Positions 21,638-29,013 of a DNA stretch of 29,013 bases are shown piece after piece. Position 1 is the stretch's first letter; every line of letters begins with the position of its first letter. Source of the DNA: an uncultured Ideonella sp. (GTDB lineage: Bacteria; Pseudomonadota; Gammaproteobacteria; Burkholderiales; Burkholderiaceae); NCBI GenBank assembly GCA_946479475.1, contig CAMLGG010000039.1, forward strand, positions 1 to 29,013, written 5' to 3'. Position numbers and translations under genes: made by a program. The notes beneath the pieces were generated by a model. It made no database searches. It was not told where the DNA came from and was given only the letters and a program-made list of their open reading frames with translations.

Positions 21638-23569
21638 ATGAATCTCTGGCAGAAGTTCCTCGGGCACTGCCGTGCCCACCCCCGTGCGACGATGGCCGTA
21701 TTGGTCGCCGTGCTGATGCTCGGCAGCTTCGCCTGGCTGTGGCAGCACGCCCATGCGGACGCCGAGTCGCGCAAGAACCCCCTGGCCCTGCAGTTCGAGC
21801 AGGAGACCGACGAGTGGCTCGCCCAGCCGCGCGCGGCTTCCGAATTCGCCCAGGCCGTCAATGAAGGCCAGGTGGCCGCGGTCGCGCTGGCCAACGGCCG
21901 GCCGGGGCTGGTGCTCTACACGCTCAAGAACGGCGAGAAGGCCAGCACCAACGTGCCGGGCTGCTCTTCGCTGGGCTGCGCCGGCACCGTGCTCGACAAG
22001 CTCGGCGAGCGCAGCACCGCGGCGGGCTTCACGCTGGTCGGCGTCGACATCGACGGCCGCACCCGCAGCCAGCGCGCGCTGAACGCGGTCGAGTCGGTCA
22101 TCCCGCCCATCCTGCTGATGCTGGTCGTCGGCTACGGCCTGATCATGCTGGCGCGTCTGCAGACCAGCTCCGGCAACAACGCCAGCACCGTCGCCGTGCG
22201 GCCCGACATCCGCTTCGCCGATGCGATCGGCAACGACGAGGCCAAGTCCGCCCTCAAGCGGGTCAAGGCCTTCCTGTCCGACCCGGCGCAGTACGCCAAG
22301 CTGGGCGCCGCCGCGCCGCGCGGCGTGCTGCTGGTCGGCCCGCCCGGCACCGGCAAGACGCTGCTCGCCAAGGCCCTGGCCGGCGAGAGCAAGGCCAACT
22401 TCATCGCCGTCGACGGCTCCTACTTCACCGCCACCTACTACGGCGCGGGCGTCGCCAAGGTCAAGGCGCTGTTCAAGCTGGCCCGCAAGCAGGCGCCCTG
22501 CGTGCTGTTCATCGACGAGGTGGATGGCATAGGCAAGCGCGCCCACGGCGGCCCGGGCGGCGGCGCCGAGTCGGAGATGAACCGCATCATCAACCGGGTG
22601 CTGGTCGAGATGGACGGCTTCGACCCGATGGACAACGTGGTGGTGGTCGCCGCGACCAACCACGAGGAGAACATCGACGAGGCGCTGCGCCGCCCCGGCC
22701 GCTTCGACATGCTCGTGCGCCTGAACAAGCCCACCCTGCCCGAGCGGGCCGCGCTGTTCGATCTCTACCTGGGCAAGGTCAAGCACGACGGCTCGGCCGA
22801 TTCGGCGGCGCTGGCGCGCATGGCCTCGGGCATGTCGCCGGCCGAGATAGCCAACGTGGTCAACAAGGCGGCTTCGACGGCTGCCGAAACGGGCGCCGAA
22901 GCGGTGACGGCCGAGCACCTGGTCGGCGCCGTCGAGACGCAGCTGCTGGGCGGTGAGGTTTCGCCGATCAAGGACCTGCTGACCAGCGACACCCGCGACC
23001 GCCTCGCCTTCCACGAAGCGGGCCACGCGCTGGTCGGGCACTGGACCGGTGCCGGCCGCATCGAGCGCGTCACCATCGAGCCGCGCGGCCCGGGCCTGGG
23101 CGTGACCTACATGACCCGCGAGACGGAGGATCCGCTGTACGCCCAGGGCGAGCTGGTGGGCCGCGTCGCCATGCTGCTGGCCGGCCGCGAGGCCGAGCTG
23201 ATGGTGCTGGGCAGCGTTTCCTCCGGCGCTTCGGACGACCTCAAGCGTGCCTCCGAGCTCGCGATCCAGATGGTGGGCCAGCTCGGCTTCTCCGAGACCT
23301 TCGGCCTGCTGAGCATCTCCGGCATCCCGAAGGAGCTGATGGGGCCGGACCTGCAGGCCCGGTTGCTGGACGAAGCCCGCACCCTGCTCGAAGAGGCCCA
23401 GGCCACCTGCCGCCGCATCCTGACCGAACAGCGCCACCGCCTGGACGCGATGGCCCAGGCCCTGCTCCACACCGAGGTGCTCTCGGGCGAGCCGCTGAAG
23501 GCCTTGCTGGGCGATCCGGCCTTGCCTTCCGTGGCGCTGCTTCCGGGAACCGAAGAGCAGATCAGCTGA
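21638..23569 (+). CDS. divergent FtsH-family membrane AAA+ zinc protease
   Basis: The 643-residue protein has the complete FtsH layout: an N-terminal membrane segment (about 17-37), a periplasmic part (40-150) with Cys109 and Cys114, and a second membrane segment (about 153-173). The AAA+ domain has Walker A GPPGTGKT (234-241), Walker B FIDE (291-294) and arginine fingers in RRPGRFD (351-357). The M41 protease domain has HEAGH (459-463) and the third zinc ligand Asp533 or 534 in GASDD. The pore loop reads TATYYGAG where housekeeping FtsH has the EMFVGVGA type, and the short C-terminus lacks the usual tail. It is therefore a second, specialised FtsH paralogue with all catalytic residues present. 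It would degrade membrane or periplasm-proximal substrates. It ends tail to tail with the oxidase at 23562 (8-base overlap). Confidence 0.9.
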   Translation: MNLWQKFLGHCRAHPRATMAVLVAVLMLGSFAWLWQHAHADAESRKNPLALQFEQETDEWLAQPRAASEFAQAVNEGQVAAVALANGRPGLVLYTLKNGEKASTNVPGCSSLGCAGTVLDKLGERSTAAGFTLVGVDIDGRTRSQRALNAVESVIPPILLMLVVGYGLIMLARLQTSSGNNASTVAVRPDIRFADAIGNDEAKSALKRVKAFLSDPAQYAKLGAAAPRGVLLVGPPGTGKTLLAKALAGESKANFIAVDGSYFTATYYGAGVAKVKALFKLARKQAPCVLFIDEVDGIGKRAHGGPGGGAESEMNRIINRVLVEMDGFDPMDNVVVVAATNHEENIDEALRRPGRFDMLVRLNKPTLPERAALFDLYLGKVKHDGSADSAALARMASGMSPAEIANVVNKAASTAAETGAEAVTAEHLVGAVETQLLGGEVSPIKDLLTSDTRDRLAFHEAGHALVGHWTGAGRIERVTIEPRGPGLGVTYMTRETEDPLYAQGELVGRVAMLLAGREAELMVLGSVSSGASDDLKRASELAIQMVGQLGFSETFGLLSISGIPKELMGPDLQARLLDEARTLLEEAQATCRRILTEQRHRLDAMAQALLHTEVLSGEPLKALLGDPALPSVALLPGTEEQIS

Positions 23570-24698
23570 AGAGCTCCGCCAGCCGCTTCACCGCGGCCTC
23601 CGAAGACGCGCGGTCCGGCCGCGCGTCTTCGTTTCCGTAGTCGTTCTCGCCCTGGGCCTGGACGATGATGCCGTCGCGGCGGGGCACGGCCACCACGTTG
23701 TGGCCGCGCCAGGCGATGCCGTAGTCGACCTCCGGCTGCGGGATGAGCCGCGCGGTCTGGCCGCGCACCGGCACGATGGAGTCGTCGCCGAAGAGCGCGC
23801 GGGCGCCGTAGCCGGTGCAGTTCACGATCACGCGCTCGGGCAGGCCGGCCAGCTGGCGAGGGTTCTCGAACTCACGCTGCACCAGGCGGCCGCCTTCGCG
23901 GAAGAAGTCCTCCATCAGCAGCCGCGAATAGCTGGCGAGGTTGAAGGCCATCTGGGTGTAGCGGCGCACGTAGGGCGCCTTGGCACCGAAGGGATGCTCG
24001 CCCGGGACCAGCGGCCGGGAGCGCGGCCACAGTTCGCGGATGCGCGATTCGAGCTCGGCGTACTCCGGCTCCCGGTCCTCCCAGCCCGGCACCGGCTGCT
24101 CGAAAGGCACATCGGAAAGCACGTAGCCGTCGTGCCAGGCCACCGGCTCGCCGGCCAGGCCGAGCAGGCTCTGCCAGGTCTTGAAGGAGTGGCGCGCCAT
24201 CGCCTCCCACTCCTCGGCGAAGGCGGGCGTCGCGTGCTCGGCGAGCACGAGGCGGGAGTCGGGTGACCACACCCCGGTCGCTGCGGAAGAGCGCACTTCC
24301 GGCGGCCGGTCCTTGGCGTAGATCCGAACCTTCAGGCCAGCCCGCTGCGCGACGCGCGCGGTGGTCATGCCGATGGCGCCGCAGCCGACGACCGCGATCT
24401 CCTTCTCGCGCGTGCGCTGCACCAGGCCGAGGGCCTTCTGCGCAGAGCCCCACGACAGCGACCAGCCGCTGCCGCCGTGCCCGTAGTGGTGGACGATGGT
24501 CTTGCCGTGCCGGCGCTCGGCCTCGATGCGCGGCCCCTGGGGCCGGAACGGGCGGGTGCAGGCCGAGATGTCGATGATCCGGTCGGGCTGGGCGCGGATG
24601 GGGGCGAGGGGCTTCGGCGCAGCGAAGCTGTCCAGGCTGTCGGCGGCGGCGGCGAAGGGCGTGGCGAGGGCGCTCGCAAGCAGGTCTCGGCGGTTCAT
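23562..24698 (-). CDS. Tat-exported D-amino-acid-oxidase-like flavoprotein with circularly permuted domain order
   Basis: The 378-residue protein starts with a twin-arginine signal (MNRRDLLASALATPFAAAA), so it is likely exported folded with FAD. Sequence blocks match D-amino-acid/D-aspartate oxidase but in the wrong order. The usual C-terminal blocks, RPFRPQGPRIEAE (49-61) and the FAD-contact HHYGHGGSGWSLSWG (70-84), come first. The usual N-terminal Rossmann motif AVVGCGAIG (102-110) follows at once. The middle block VIVNCTGYGARALFGD…VRGQTARL (290-317) and the following strand IIVQAQGENDYG form the C-terminus. The reaction would be oxidation of a D-amino acid to the imino acid with H2O2 in the periplasm. 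Arg49/Arg52 match the arginine that binds the substrate carboxylate. The substrate is unknown. Confidence 0.8.
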   Translation of the reverse strand: MNRRDLLASALATPFAAAADSLDSFAAPKPLAPIRAQPDRIIDISACTRPFRPQGPRIEAERRHGKTIVHHYGHGGSGWSLSWGSAQKALGLVQRTREKEIAVVGCGAIGMTTARVAQRAGLKVRIYAKDRPPEVRSSAATGVWSPDSRLVLAEHATPAFAEEWEAMARHSFKTWQSLLGLAGEPVAWHDGYVLSDVPFEQPVPGWEDREPEYAELESRIRELWPRSRPLVPGEHPFGAKAPYVRRYTQMAFNLASYSRLLMEDFFREGGRLVQREFENPRQLAGLPERVIVNCTGYGARALFGDDSIVPVRGQTARLIPQPEVDYGIAWRGHNVVAVPRRDGIIVQAQGENDYGNEDARPDRASSEAAVKRLAELFS

Positions 24699-24762
24699 CG
24701 AGGGCGGGTCTCGTGGAGAGGGCCCGGATTATGGGTGGCCGAAGGCGCCGCAGGGCCGTCTC

Positions 24763-25431
24763 TCAGGTCACGGATGCCTCGCGCCTCAAGCGCGCCACCA
24801 TGAACCGGGCCGCCTGCTCGATGTGCTGGCGCGCCAGGGTCTCGGCGCGCTTGCCGTTGCCGGCCGCGATCGCCTCCAGGATGGCGGCGTGCTGGTCCCA
24901 GATGTCGCGCGGCGTCTCGTCCTTGACCAGCACCTCGCCCATCACCCGCTGCATCGCGGTCAGGTGGCCGGCCAGGGCCGGCGCCACCAGCGGGTTGCCC
25001 GAAAGTTCATGGACGAACTCGTGGAAGCGCATGTCGGCCAGCGCCATCTTCTGCACCGAGCCGCCCTGCACCGCCTTGCGGCCGGCTTCGATGAAAGCCG
25101 GGCCCAGCTTCGCCGCTCGTTCGGCATTGCGCTCGGCCGCCAGGCGCGAGGCCAGCCCCTCCAGCACCGCGCGCACCGCGTACATGTGCTCGACCTGGTC
25201 GGCATCGAGCGGGGCCACGATCAGGCCGCGGCCCGGGGCGTCGGTCAGCATGCCCTGCTTGCGCAGCAGCACCAGCGCCTGCTGGACGGGCTGGCGCGAG
25301 ACGCCCAGCTCCCGGGCGATCTGCTCCTGGATGATGCGTTCGCCCGGGCCCAGCCGGCCCGAGGTGATCTCGCCCAGGATGGCGTCGTGCACCTGCTCGA
25401 CGAGGTTGGGCTGCGCGGTGAGCGGTTTCAT
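24763..25431 (-). CDS. GntR-family (FCD) transcription regulator
   Basis: The 222-residue regulator has a GntR winged helix (about 10-72, with QEQIARELGVSRQPVQQALVLLRKQGML and the wing GRGLIV) and an FCD domain (about 78-215). The candidate metal/effector ligands are Asp133, His137, His181 and His203. It is divergent from the ThDP enzyme and acyl-CoA synthetase genes. Two near-identical operator sequences lie between (25454-25468 and 25495-25512). It should therefore control those two genes and itself, presumably releasing DNA when it binds a carboxylic acid from the pathway. The effector is unknown. Confidence 0.9.
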   Translation of the reverse strand: MKPLTAQPNLVEQVHDAILGEITSGRLGPGERIIQEQIARELGVSRQPVQQALVLLRKQGMLTDAPGRGLIVAPLDADQVEHMYAVRAVLEGLASRLAAERNAERAAKLGPAFIEAGRKAVQGGSVQKMALADMRFHEFVHELSGNPLVAPALAGHLTAMQRVMGEVLVKDETPRDIWDQHAAILEAIAAGNGKRAETLARQHIEQAARFMVARLRREASVT

Positions 25432-25453
25432 GCCGCGAGTCTAGCGCTGCATC

Positions 25454-25468
25454 CTGAATTCAGAGTTC
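25454..25468. promoter_or_regulatory. operator copy 1 of the GntR regulator
   Basis: CTGAATTCAGAGTTC lies 23 bases upstream of the GntR gene start. The identical 15 bases recur at 25498-25512. The 44-base shift is close to four helical turns, so both sites face the same side of the DNA. Confidence 0.6.
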
Positions 25469-25490
25469 AATTCTCCCGGTGGAAACCCTG

Positions 25491-25518
25491 TTGCACTCTG
25501 AATTCAGAGTTCCATGAT
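25491..25518 (+). promoter_or_regulatory. promoter with operator copy 2 for the ThDP enzyme operon
   Basis: TTGCAC (25491-25496) and CATGAT (25513-25518) are a plausible -35/-10 pair with a 16-base spacer. The spacer is occupied by the operator: the 16-base perfect palindrome ACTCTGAATTCAGAGT at 25495-25510. A regulator bound there would block RNA polymerase. Transcription would start about 25 bases before the ATG at 25551. Confidence 0.5.
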
Positions 25519-25550
25519 GACGACTCTCTCCCGTCCAGCCAAGGAAAGCC

Positions 25551-27278
25551 ATGCCCAGCCCCGCCGCCATCGCCCAGGACTGCACCGTCGCCGAACTCGT
25601 CGCCCGCTTCCTCGTCGCCCGGGGTGTCGACCGCATCTTCGGCCTGCAGGGCGGCCACATCCAGCCGATCTGGGACCACCTGGCGCTGATGGGCGTGCGC
25701 ATAGTCGATGTCCGGGACGAAGGTGCCGCCGTGCACATGGCGCATGCGCACTCGGCGCTGTCCGGCCGCATGGGCGTCGCGATGGCCACCGCCGGGCCGG
25801 GCGTCACCAACTGCGTGACGGCGATGACCAACGCCCATCTCGAGCGCGTGCCGGTGCTGCTCATCGGCGGCTGCCCGCCGCGTCCGCAGGACGACCTCGG
25901 GCCGCTGCAGGGCATAGACCACGCGGCCATCATGGCGCCGGTCACCCGCTGGTCGCGCACGCTGCGGGTCGCCGAGCAGATCGCCCGCGACCTCGACAAG
26001 GCCTGGGCCATGGCCGAGGGCGACGGCAACGCGCCCGGCCCGGTCTACATCGACATCCCGACCGACGTGCTGCGCGAGACCGTGCCGGCCGCCGTGGTGC
26101 TGCGGGAGCACCTCGATCCCAAGCCGCGCCGCCGCCTGCTGCCTCATCCGGCCGACGTGGAGCGTGCCGCGGCGCTGCTGCGCGAAGCCCGCCGCCCGCT
26201 CGTCGTCACCGGCCGGGGCGCGCGCGGCTGCAGCGCTGCGTTGAAGCGCCTGCTCGATGCCACCGGCGCGGTCTACCTCGACACGCAGGAGAGCCGCGGC
26301 CTCGTCGATGCCGGCCATGCGTCCGTCGTCGGCGCAGTGCGTGCGAAGGCGATGCAGGAGGCAGACCTGGTGCTCGTCGTCGGTCGCAAGCTCGACTACC
26401 AGATGGCCTACGGCTCGCCGGCCGTGTTCAAGGCCGCGCGCTTCGTGCGCATCGCCGATCATGCCGACGAACTGCGCGACAACCGGCGCGGCGAAGCCGA
26501 GCTGCTGGCCGATGCCGGGCTGGCCCTGGACGCGCTGACCGCCGCCGTCGCACGGCCCTCGTCCTCGCTGGACGTGGCGTGGACCCAGGCGCTCAGGGCC
26601 GAGCACCTGAGGCGCTCGCTCAAGTACGCGGAGAGCCTCTCGCGCGCCGAGCCGGGCAAGGACGGCCACATGCACCCCAACCGCATCTTCGGCGCGCTGC
26701 GCAAGCTGCTGCGGCCCGACGCGATCACCATCGCCGACGGCGGCGACCTGCTCAGCTTCGCCCGCATGGGCCTGGAGCCGCGCGAGTACCTCGACGCCGG
26801 CGCCTTCGGCTGCCTGGGCGTGGGCACGCCCTACGGCGTCGCCGCGGCGCTGCTCCATCCCGACAGGCAGGTGGTCGTCGTCACCGGCGACGGCGCCTTC
26901 GGCATCAACGCGATGGAGATCGACAGTGCCAGGCGCCACGGCGCGAAGGTCGTCTTCATCGTCTCCAACAACGCGGCCTGGAACATCGAGCGGCTCGACC
27001 AGGAGATGAACTACGGCGGCCGCGTGGTCGGCACCACGCTGGCCTGGAGCGACTACGCCGGCATGGCCCGCGCCTTCGGCCTGCACGCCGAGCGCGTCAC
27101 CGACCCCGAGCGGCTGCAAGGTGCGATCGAGGAGGCGTTCGCGAATGCGCCCGCGCTGATCGACGTCGTCACGACGCAGCATGCCTTGAGCTCGGATGCC
27201 GGCAAGGGCCTGGGCTGGGTGCCCGACCGCCAGGCGCTCACGGCCTGGGACGAAGCCGAGCAGGCGCGCCGCCGCTGA
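25551..27278 (+). CDS. thiamine-diphosphate-dependent enzyme, acetolactate-synthase-like
   Basis: The 575-residue protein has the three domains of ThDP decarboxylases/ligases. The N-terminal PYR domain has the catalytic Glu57 in [12 protein letters not shown] and TAGPGVTN. The middle domain has [15 protein letters not shown]. The C-terminal PP domain has the ThDP motif from GDG (446-448) to NN (473-474). The GxxGG near 31-35 is IFGLQGG. Sequence class is acetolactate-synthase-like, but there is no regulatory subunit gene, and the partner is an acyl-CoA synthetase. A carboligase or decarboxylase acting on a 2-oxo acid or 2-hydroxyacyl-CoA is more likely than valine synthesis. Ribosome binding site AAGGAAA precedes the ATG. 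Exact substrates cannot be read from the sequence. Confidence 0.82.
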   Translation: MPSPAAIAQDCTVAELVARFLVARGVDRIFGLQGGHIQPIWDHLALMGVRIVDVRDEGAAVHMAHAHSALSGRMGVAMATAGPGVTNCVTAMTNAHLERVPVLLIGGCPPRPQDDLGPLQGIDHAAIMAPVTRWSRTLRVAEQIARDLDKAWAMAEGDGNAPGPVYIDIPTDVLRETVPAAVVLREHLDPKPRRRLLPHPADVERAAALLREARRPLVVTGRGARGCSAALKRLLDATGAVYLDTQESRGLVDAGHASVVGAVRAKAMQEADLVLVVGRKLDYQMAYGSPAVFKAARFVRIADHADELRDNRRGEAELLADAGLALDALTAAVARPSSSLDVAWTQALRAEHLRRSLKYAESLSRAEPGKDGHMHPNRIFGALRKLLRPDAITIADGGDLLSFARMGLEPREYLDAGAFGCLGVGTPYGVAAALLHPDRQVVVVTGDGAFGINAMEIDSARRHGAKVVFIVSNNAAWNIERLDQEMNYGGRVVGTTLAWSDYAGMARAFGLHAERVTDPERLQGAIEEAFANAPALIDVVTTQHALSSDAGKGLGWVPDRQALTAWDEAEQARRR

Positions 27279-27288
27279 TGGAGCCGCG

Positions 27289-28860
27289 ATGGGCCACCTG
27301 CTGACGCTTTCGGAGTCGGTCGCCACCCAGGCGCGCCTGCGGCCGTCGAAGACCGGCGCCCGCGACTCTCGCCGCTCGCTGAACTATGCCGAGTGGGACG
27401 AGCGCGCGAGCCGCCTCGCCAACGCCCTGCTCTCGCGCGGCCTCGCCCAGGGCGACCGGGTCGCCCTGCTGGCCTACAACGCGGTCGAGTGGATGGAGCT
27501 CTACGTCGGCCTCGCGCGGGCGGGCCTCGTCGCGGTGCCGGTGAACTTCAGGCTGCGCACGCCGGAGATCGGCTACATCCTCGAGCACAGCGAAGCCCGC
27601 GCGATCGTCGTGCAGGAGGACCTGCGGGCAGCCGTCGAGCCGCTGCGGGCGCACTGGGCCATCCCTGCATCCTGCTGCATCGTCTTCGGCGGCTCGAAGG
27701 GCGCGAGCGCACCCGAGGGCTGGCAGGGCTACGAGGCGATGCTGGACTTTGCATCGCCTCGCCCTCCGGCGCAGGAGGTGAAGGCCACGGACCTCTTCGC
27801 CCTGATGTACACCTCGGGCACCACCGGCCAGCCCAAGGGGGCGATGCGCAGCCACGAGGGCAATGCCCTGCTGGCCTTCGCGACGGCGCTGGAGTTCGGC
27901 CTTTCGGCAGAGGACACGGGCCTGCTCGTGATGCCGCTGTGCCACGCCAACTCGCTGTACTTCGCCCTCACCTTCGCAACGCTGGGCGCCACCATCGTCA
28001 TCGACGACCGCCAGCATTTCGATCCCGCGGCGCTGCTGGCCACGCTGGCCGAGTCGCGCATCACCTTCACCTCGCTGGTGCCGACGCACTACATCATGAT
28101 GTTGTCGCTGCCCGAGGAACAGAAGGCGCGGCACGACCTCTGCGCCGTCGGCAAGCTGCTCATCTCGTCCGCACCTGCGCGGCCGGACACCAAGCGTGCG
28201 ATCCTCGAGCTGTTCCCCAATGCGAAGCTGTTCGAACTCTATGGCTCGACCGAGGCCGGCTGGGTCACCGTGCTCAGGCCCGACGAGCAGCTCACCCATT
28301 TGGGCACGGTGGGCCGCGAATGGGCCGGCTCCGGCGCGATCCGCCTGCTCGATGGCGAAGGCCGCGAAGTGGCCGACGGCGAGGTCGGAGAGCTGTACTC
28401 GCGCACCGCCTACGTGTTCGACGGCTACTGGAAGAACCCGGAGAAGACGGCGGAGTGCTTCCGCGGCGAATGGTGCTCGGTGGGCGACATGGCGCGCCGC
28501 AATGCGGAGGGCTTCATCGAGCTGGTGGACCGCAAGAGCAACATGATCATCAGCGGCGGCGAGAACATCTACCCTTCGGAGGTCGAGAGCGTGCTCGGCG
28601 CGCACCCCGCCGTGCAGGACGTGGCCGTGATAGGCGTGCCCGATGACAAGTGGGGCGAGGCGGTGCTGGCGGTGGTCGTGGCACGGGCGGGCTCTGCACC
28701 GACCGAAGCCGAACTGCTCGCCTGGTGCCGCGAACGCATGGCCGGCTACAAGCGGCCGCGCTCGGTGCTTTTCATCCGCGACGAGCAGATGCCCCGCACC
28801 GCCACCGGCAAGATCCAGCACCGGCTGCTGCGCGACCGAGTCCAGTCCCTGCGCAGGTGA
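27289..28860 (+). CDS. acyl-CoA synthetase (AMP-dependent, class I adenylating family)
   Basis: The 523-residue ligase turns a carboxylic acid, ATP and CoA into acyl-CoA. Motifs are YTSGTTGQPKGAM (174-186, phosphate loop), YGSTEAG (318-324), the GEWCSVGDMA Asp400 that binds ribose, the hinge VDRKSNMIISGGENIYPSE (413-431), and Lys508 in RTATGKIQHR, the adenylation lysine. The ATG at 27289 has GGAG five bases upstream and starts 11 bases after the ThDP gene, so both form one operon. The frame is open upstream, but that stretch lies inside the ThDP gene. The substrate is not predictable; the family includes short- and medium-chain, malonyl and aryl acid ligases. Confidence 0.9.
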   Translation: MGHLLTLSESVATQARLRPSKTGARDSRRSLNYAEWDERASRLANALLSRGLAQGDRVALLAYNAVEWMELYVGLARAGLVAVPVNFRLRTPEIGYILEHSEARAIVVQEDLRAAVEPLRAHWAIPASCCIVFGGSKGASAPEGWQGYEAMLDFASPRPPAQEVKATDLFALMYTSGTTGQPKGAMRSHEGNALLAFATALEFGLSAEDTGLLVMPLCHANSLYFALTFATLGATIVIDDRQHFDPAALLATLAESRITFTSLVPTHYIMMLSLPEEQKARHDLCAVGKLLISSAPARPDTKRAILELFPNAKLFELYGSTEAGWVTVLRPDEQLTHLGTVGREWAGSGAIRLLDGEGREVADGEVGELYSRTAYVFDGYWKNPEKTAECFRGEWCSVGDMARRNAEGFIELVDRKSNMIISGGENIYPSEVESVLGAHPAVQDVAVIGVPDDKWGEAVLAVVVARAGSAPTEAELLAWCRERMAGYKRPRSVLFIRDEQMPRTATGKIQHRLLRDRVQSLRR

Positions 28861-28866
28861 GGCCGC

Positions 28867-29013
28867 TCACACCGGCCATGGCTTGACGCGCTGTTCGGCG
28901 ACGCGCAGGTCGGCCACCCAGCGCAGGAAGGCCGCTTCGCGGTCCTCGCCCCGCAGGCGAAGCAAGGCGGAGGGGTGCAGGGTGATGAGGATGGGCAGCC
29001 CGTCTCTGCGCTG
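28867..29013 (-). CDS. uracil-DNA glycosylase family (UdgX/family 4-like), C-terminus, cut by window edge
   Basis: The last 48 codons of a minus-strand gene end at TGA 28867-28869. They read PILITLHPSALLRLRGEDRE, then AAFLRWVADLR and a short tail. The T(L/V)HPSxLLR motif with its essential His, followed by an amphipathic helix ending in xDL, is the C-terminal signature of UdgX-like and family 4 uracil-DNA glycosylases. These remove uracil from DNA. UdgX instead can bind it covalently through a KRRIH loop that would lie upstream, outside the window. It is convergent with the acyl-CoA synthetase, with 6 bases between stops. Confidence 0.65.
   Translation of the reverse strand, partial: QRRDGLPILITLHPSALLRLRGEDREAAFLRWVADLRVAEQRVKPWPV

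Noticed and set aside
25551..27278. Oxalyl-CoA decarboxylase with the following ligase as an oxalate pathway
   Set aside because: The sequence around the active-site Glu and the middle domain is closer to acetolactate-synthase-like enzymes, and no formyl-CoA transferase is present.
25467..27326. 619-codon minus-strand frame opposite the ThDP enzyme
   Set aside because: It has no motifs and the composition of an antisense shadow; the plus-strand gene carries all ThDP residues.
1..29013. tRNA, rRNA, CRISPR, transposase or phage genes
   Set aside because: None of the needed motifs, repeats or protein families was found on reading both strands.

Overview
The window is very G+C-rich (about 70% by eye), gene-dense, and coded in the style of a Burkholderiales betaproteobacterium such as the Comamonadaceae or Rubrivivax/Variovorax-type bacteria. 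Pointers to that group are the protein sequences, a vanillate demethylase locus, a DUF3297 protein, an F0 subunit c of the betaproteobacterial type ending in ANPF, and a dispersed repeat of the CCTTCGACAGGCTCAGGGCG type. No rRNA, tRNA, CRISPR array, insertion sequence or phage gene was seen.

Layout: (1) 1-4103 is an amino acid:[carrier protein] ligase locus. It holds a truncated AcpS-like phosphopantetheinyl transferase, an alpha/beta hydrolase, and a tight operon of an acyl-CoA dehydrogenase-like flavoprotein, an atypical class II seryl-tRNA-synthetase-like ligase and a DUF1839 protein. A carrier protein is expected but is not inside the window. (2) 4100-7933 holds a GAF-domain protein and vanB-vanA, divergent from vanR, with two VanR-type operators between vanA and vanR. 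(3) 7941-10738 has an MlaE-like permease, an MlaD/MCE protein, a lipoprotein and a stand-alone extra copy of ATP synthase subunit c. (4) 10731-13692 has a luciferase-like flavin oxidoreductase, DUF3297, a repeat-bearing intergenic region, an RNase Z-like MBL protein, a small periplasmic protein and a 25-residue membrane protein. (5) 13810-19936 has a hybrid histidine kinase, an MBL-fold protein that has lost metal ligands, and two tandem paralogous PQQ-type beta-propeller proteins (polyvinyl-alcohol-dehydrogenase-like). (6) 19979-24698 has a PuuB-like oxidase, a divergent FtsH-like membrane protease and a Tat-exported D-amino-acid-oxidase-like protein whose domain order is circularly permuted. 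(7) 24763-28860 has a GntR/FCD regulator divergent from a ThDP-dependent enzyme and an acyl-CoA synthetase, with twin operators between. The right edge cuts a uracil-DNA-glycosylase-family gene.

The most notable items are the apparently circularly permuted D-amino-acid oxidase (23562-24698) and the carrier-protein aminoacylation cluster (1-4103). In the latter, the dehydrogenase-like member lacks the usual catalytic glutamate, and DUF1839 looks like a BtrH-type (papain-like) aminoacyltransferase. Next come the orphan subunit c gene and a hairpin that would bury the ribosome binding site of the 25-residue protein.
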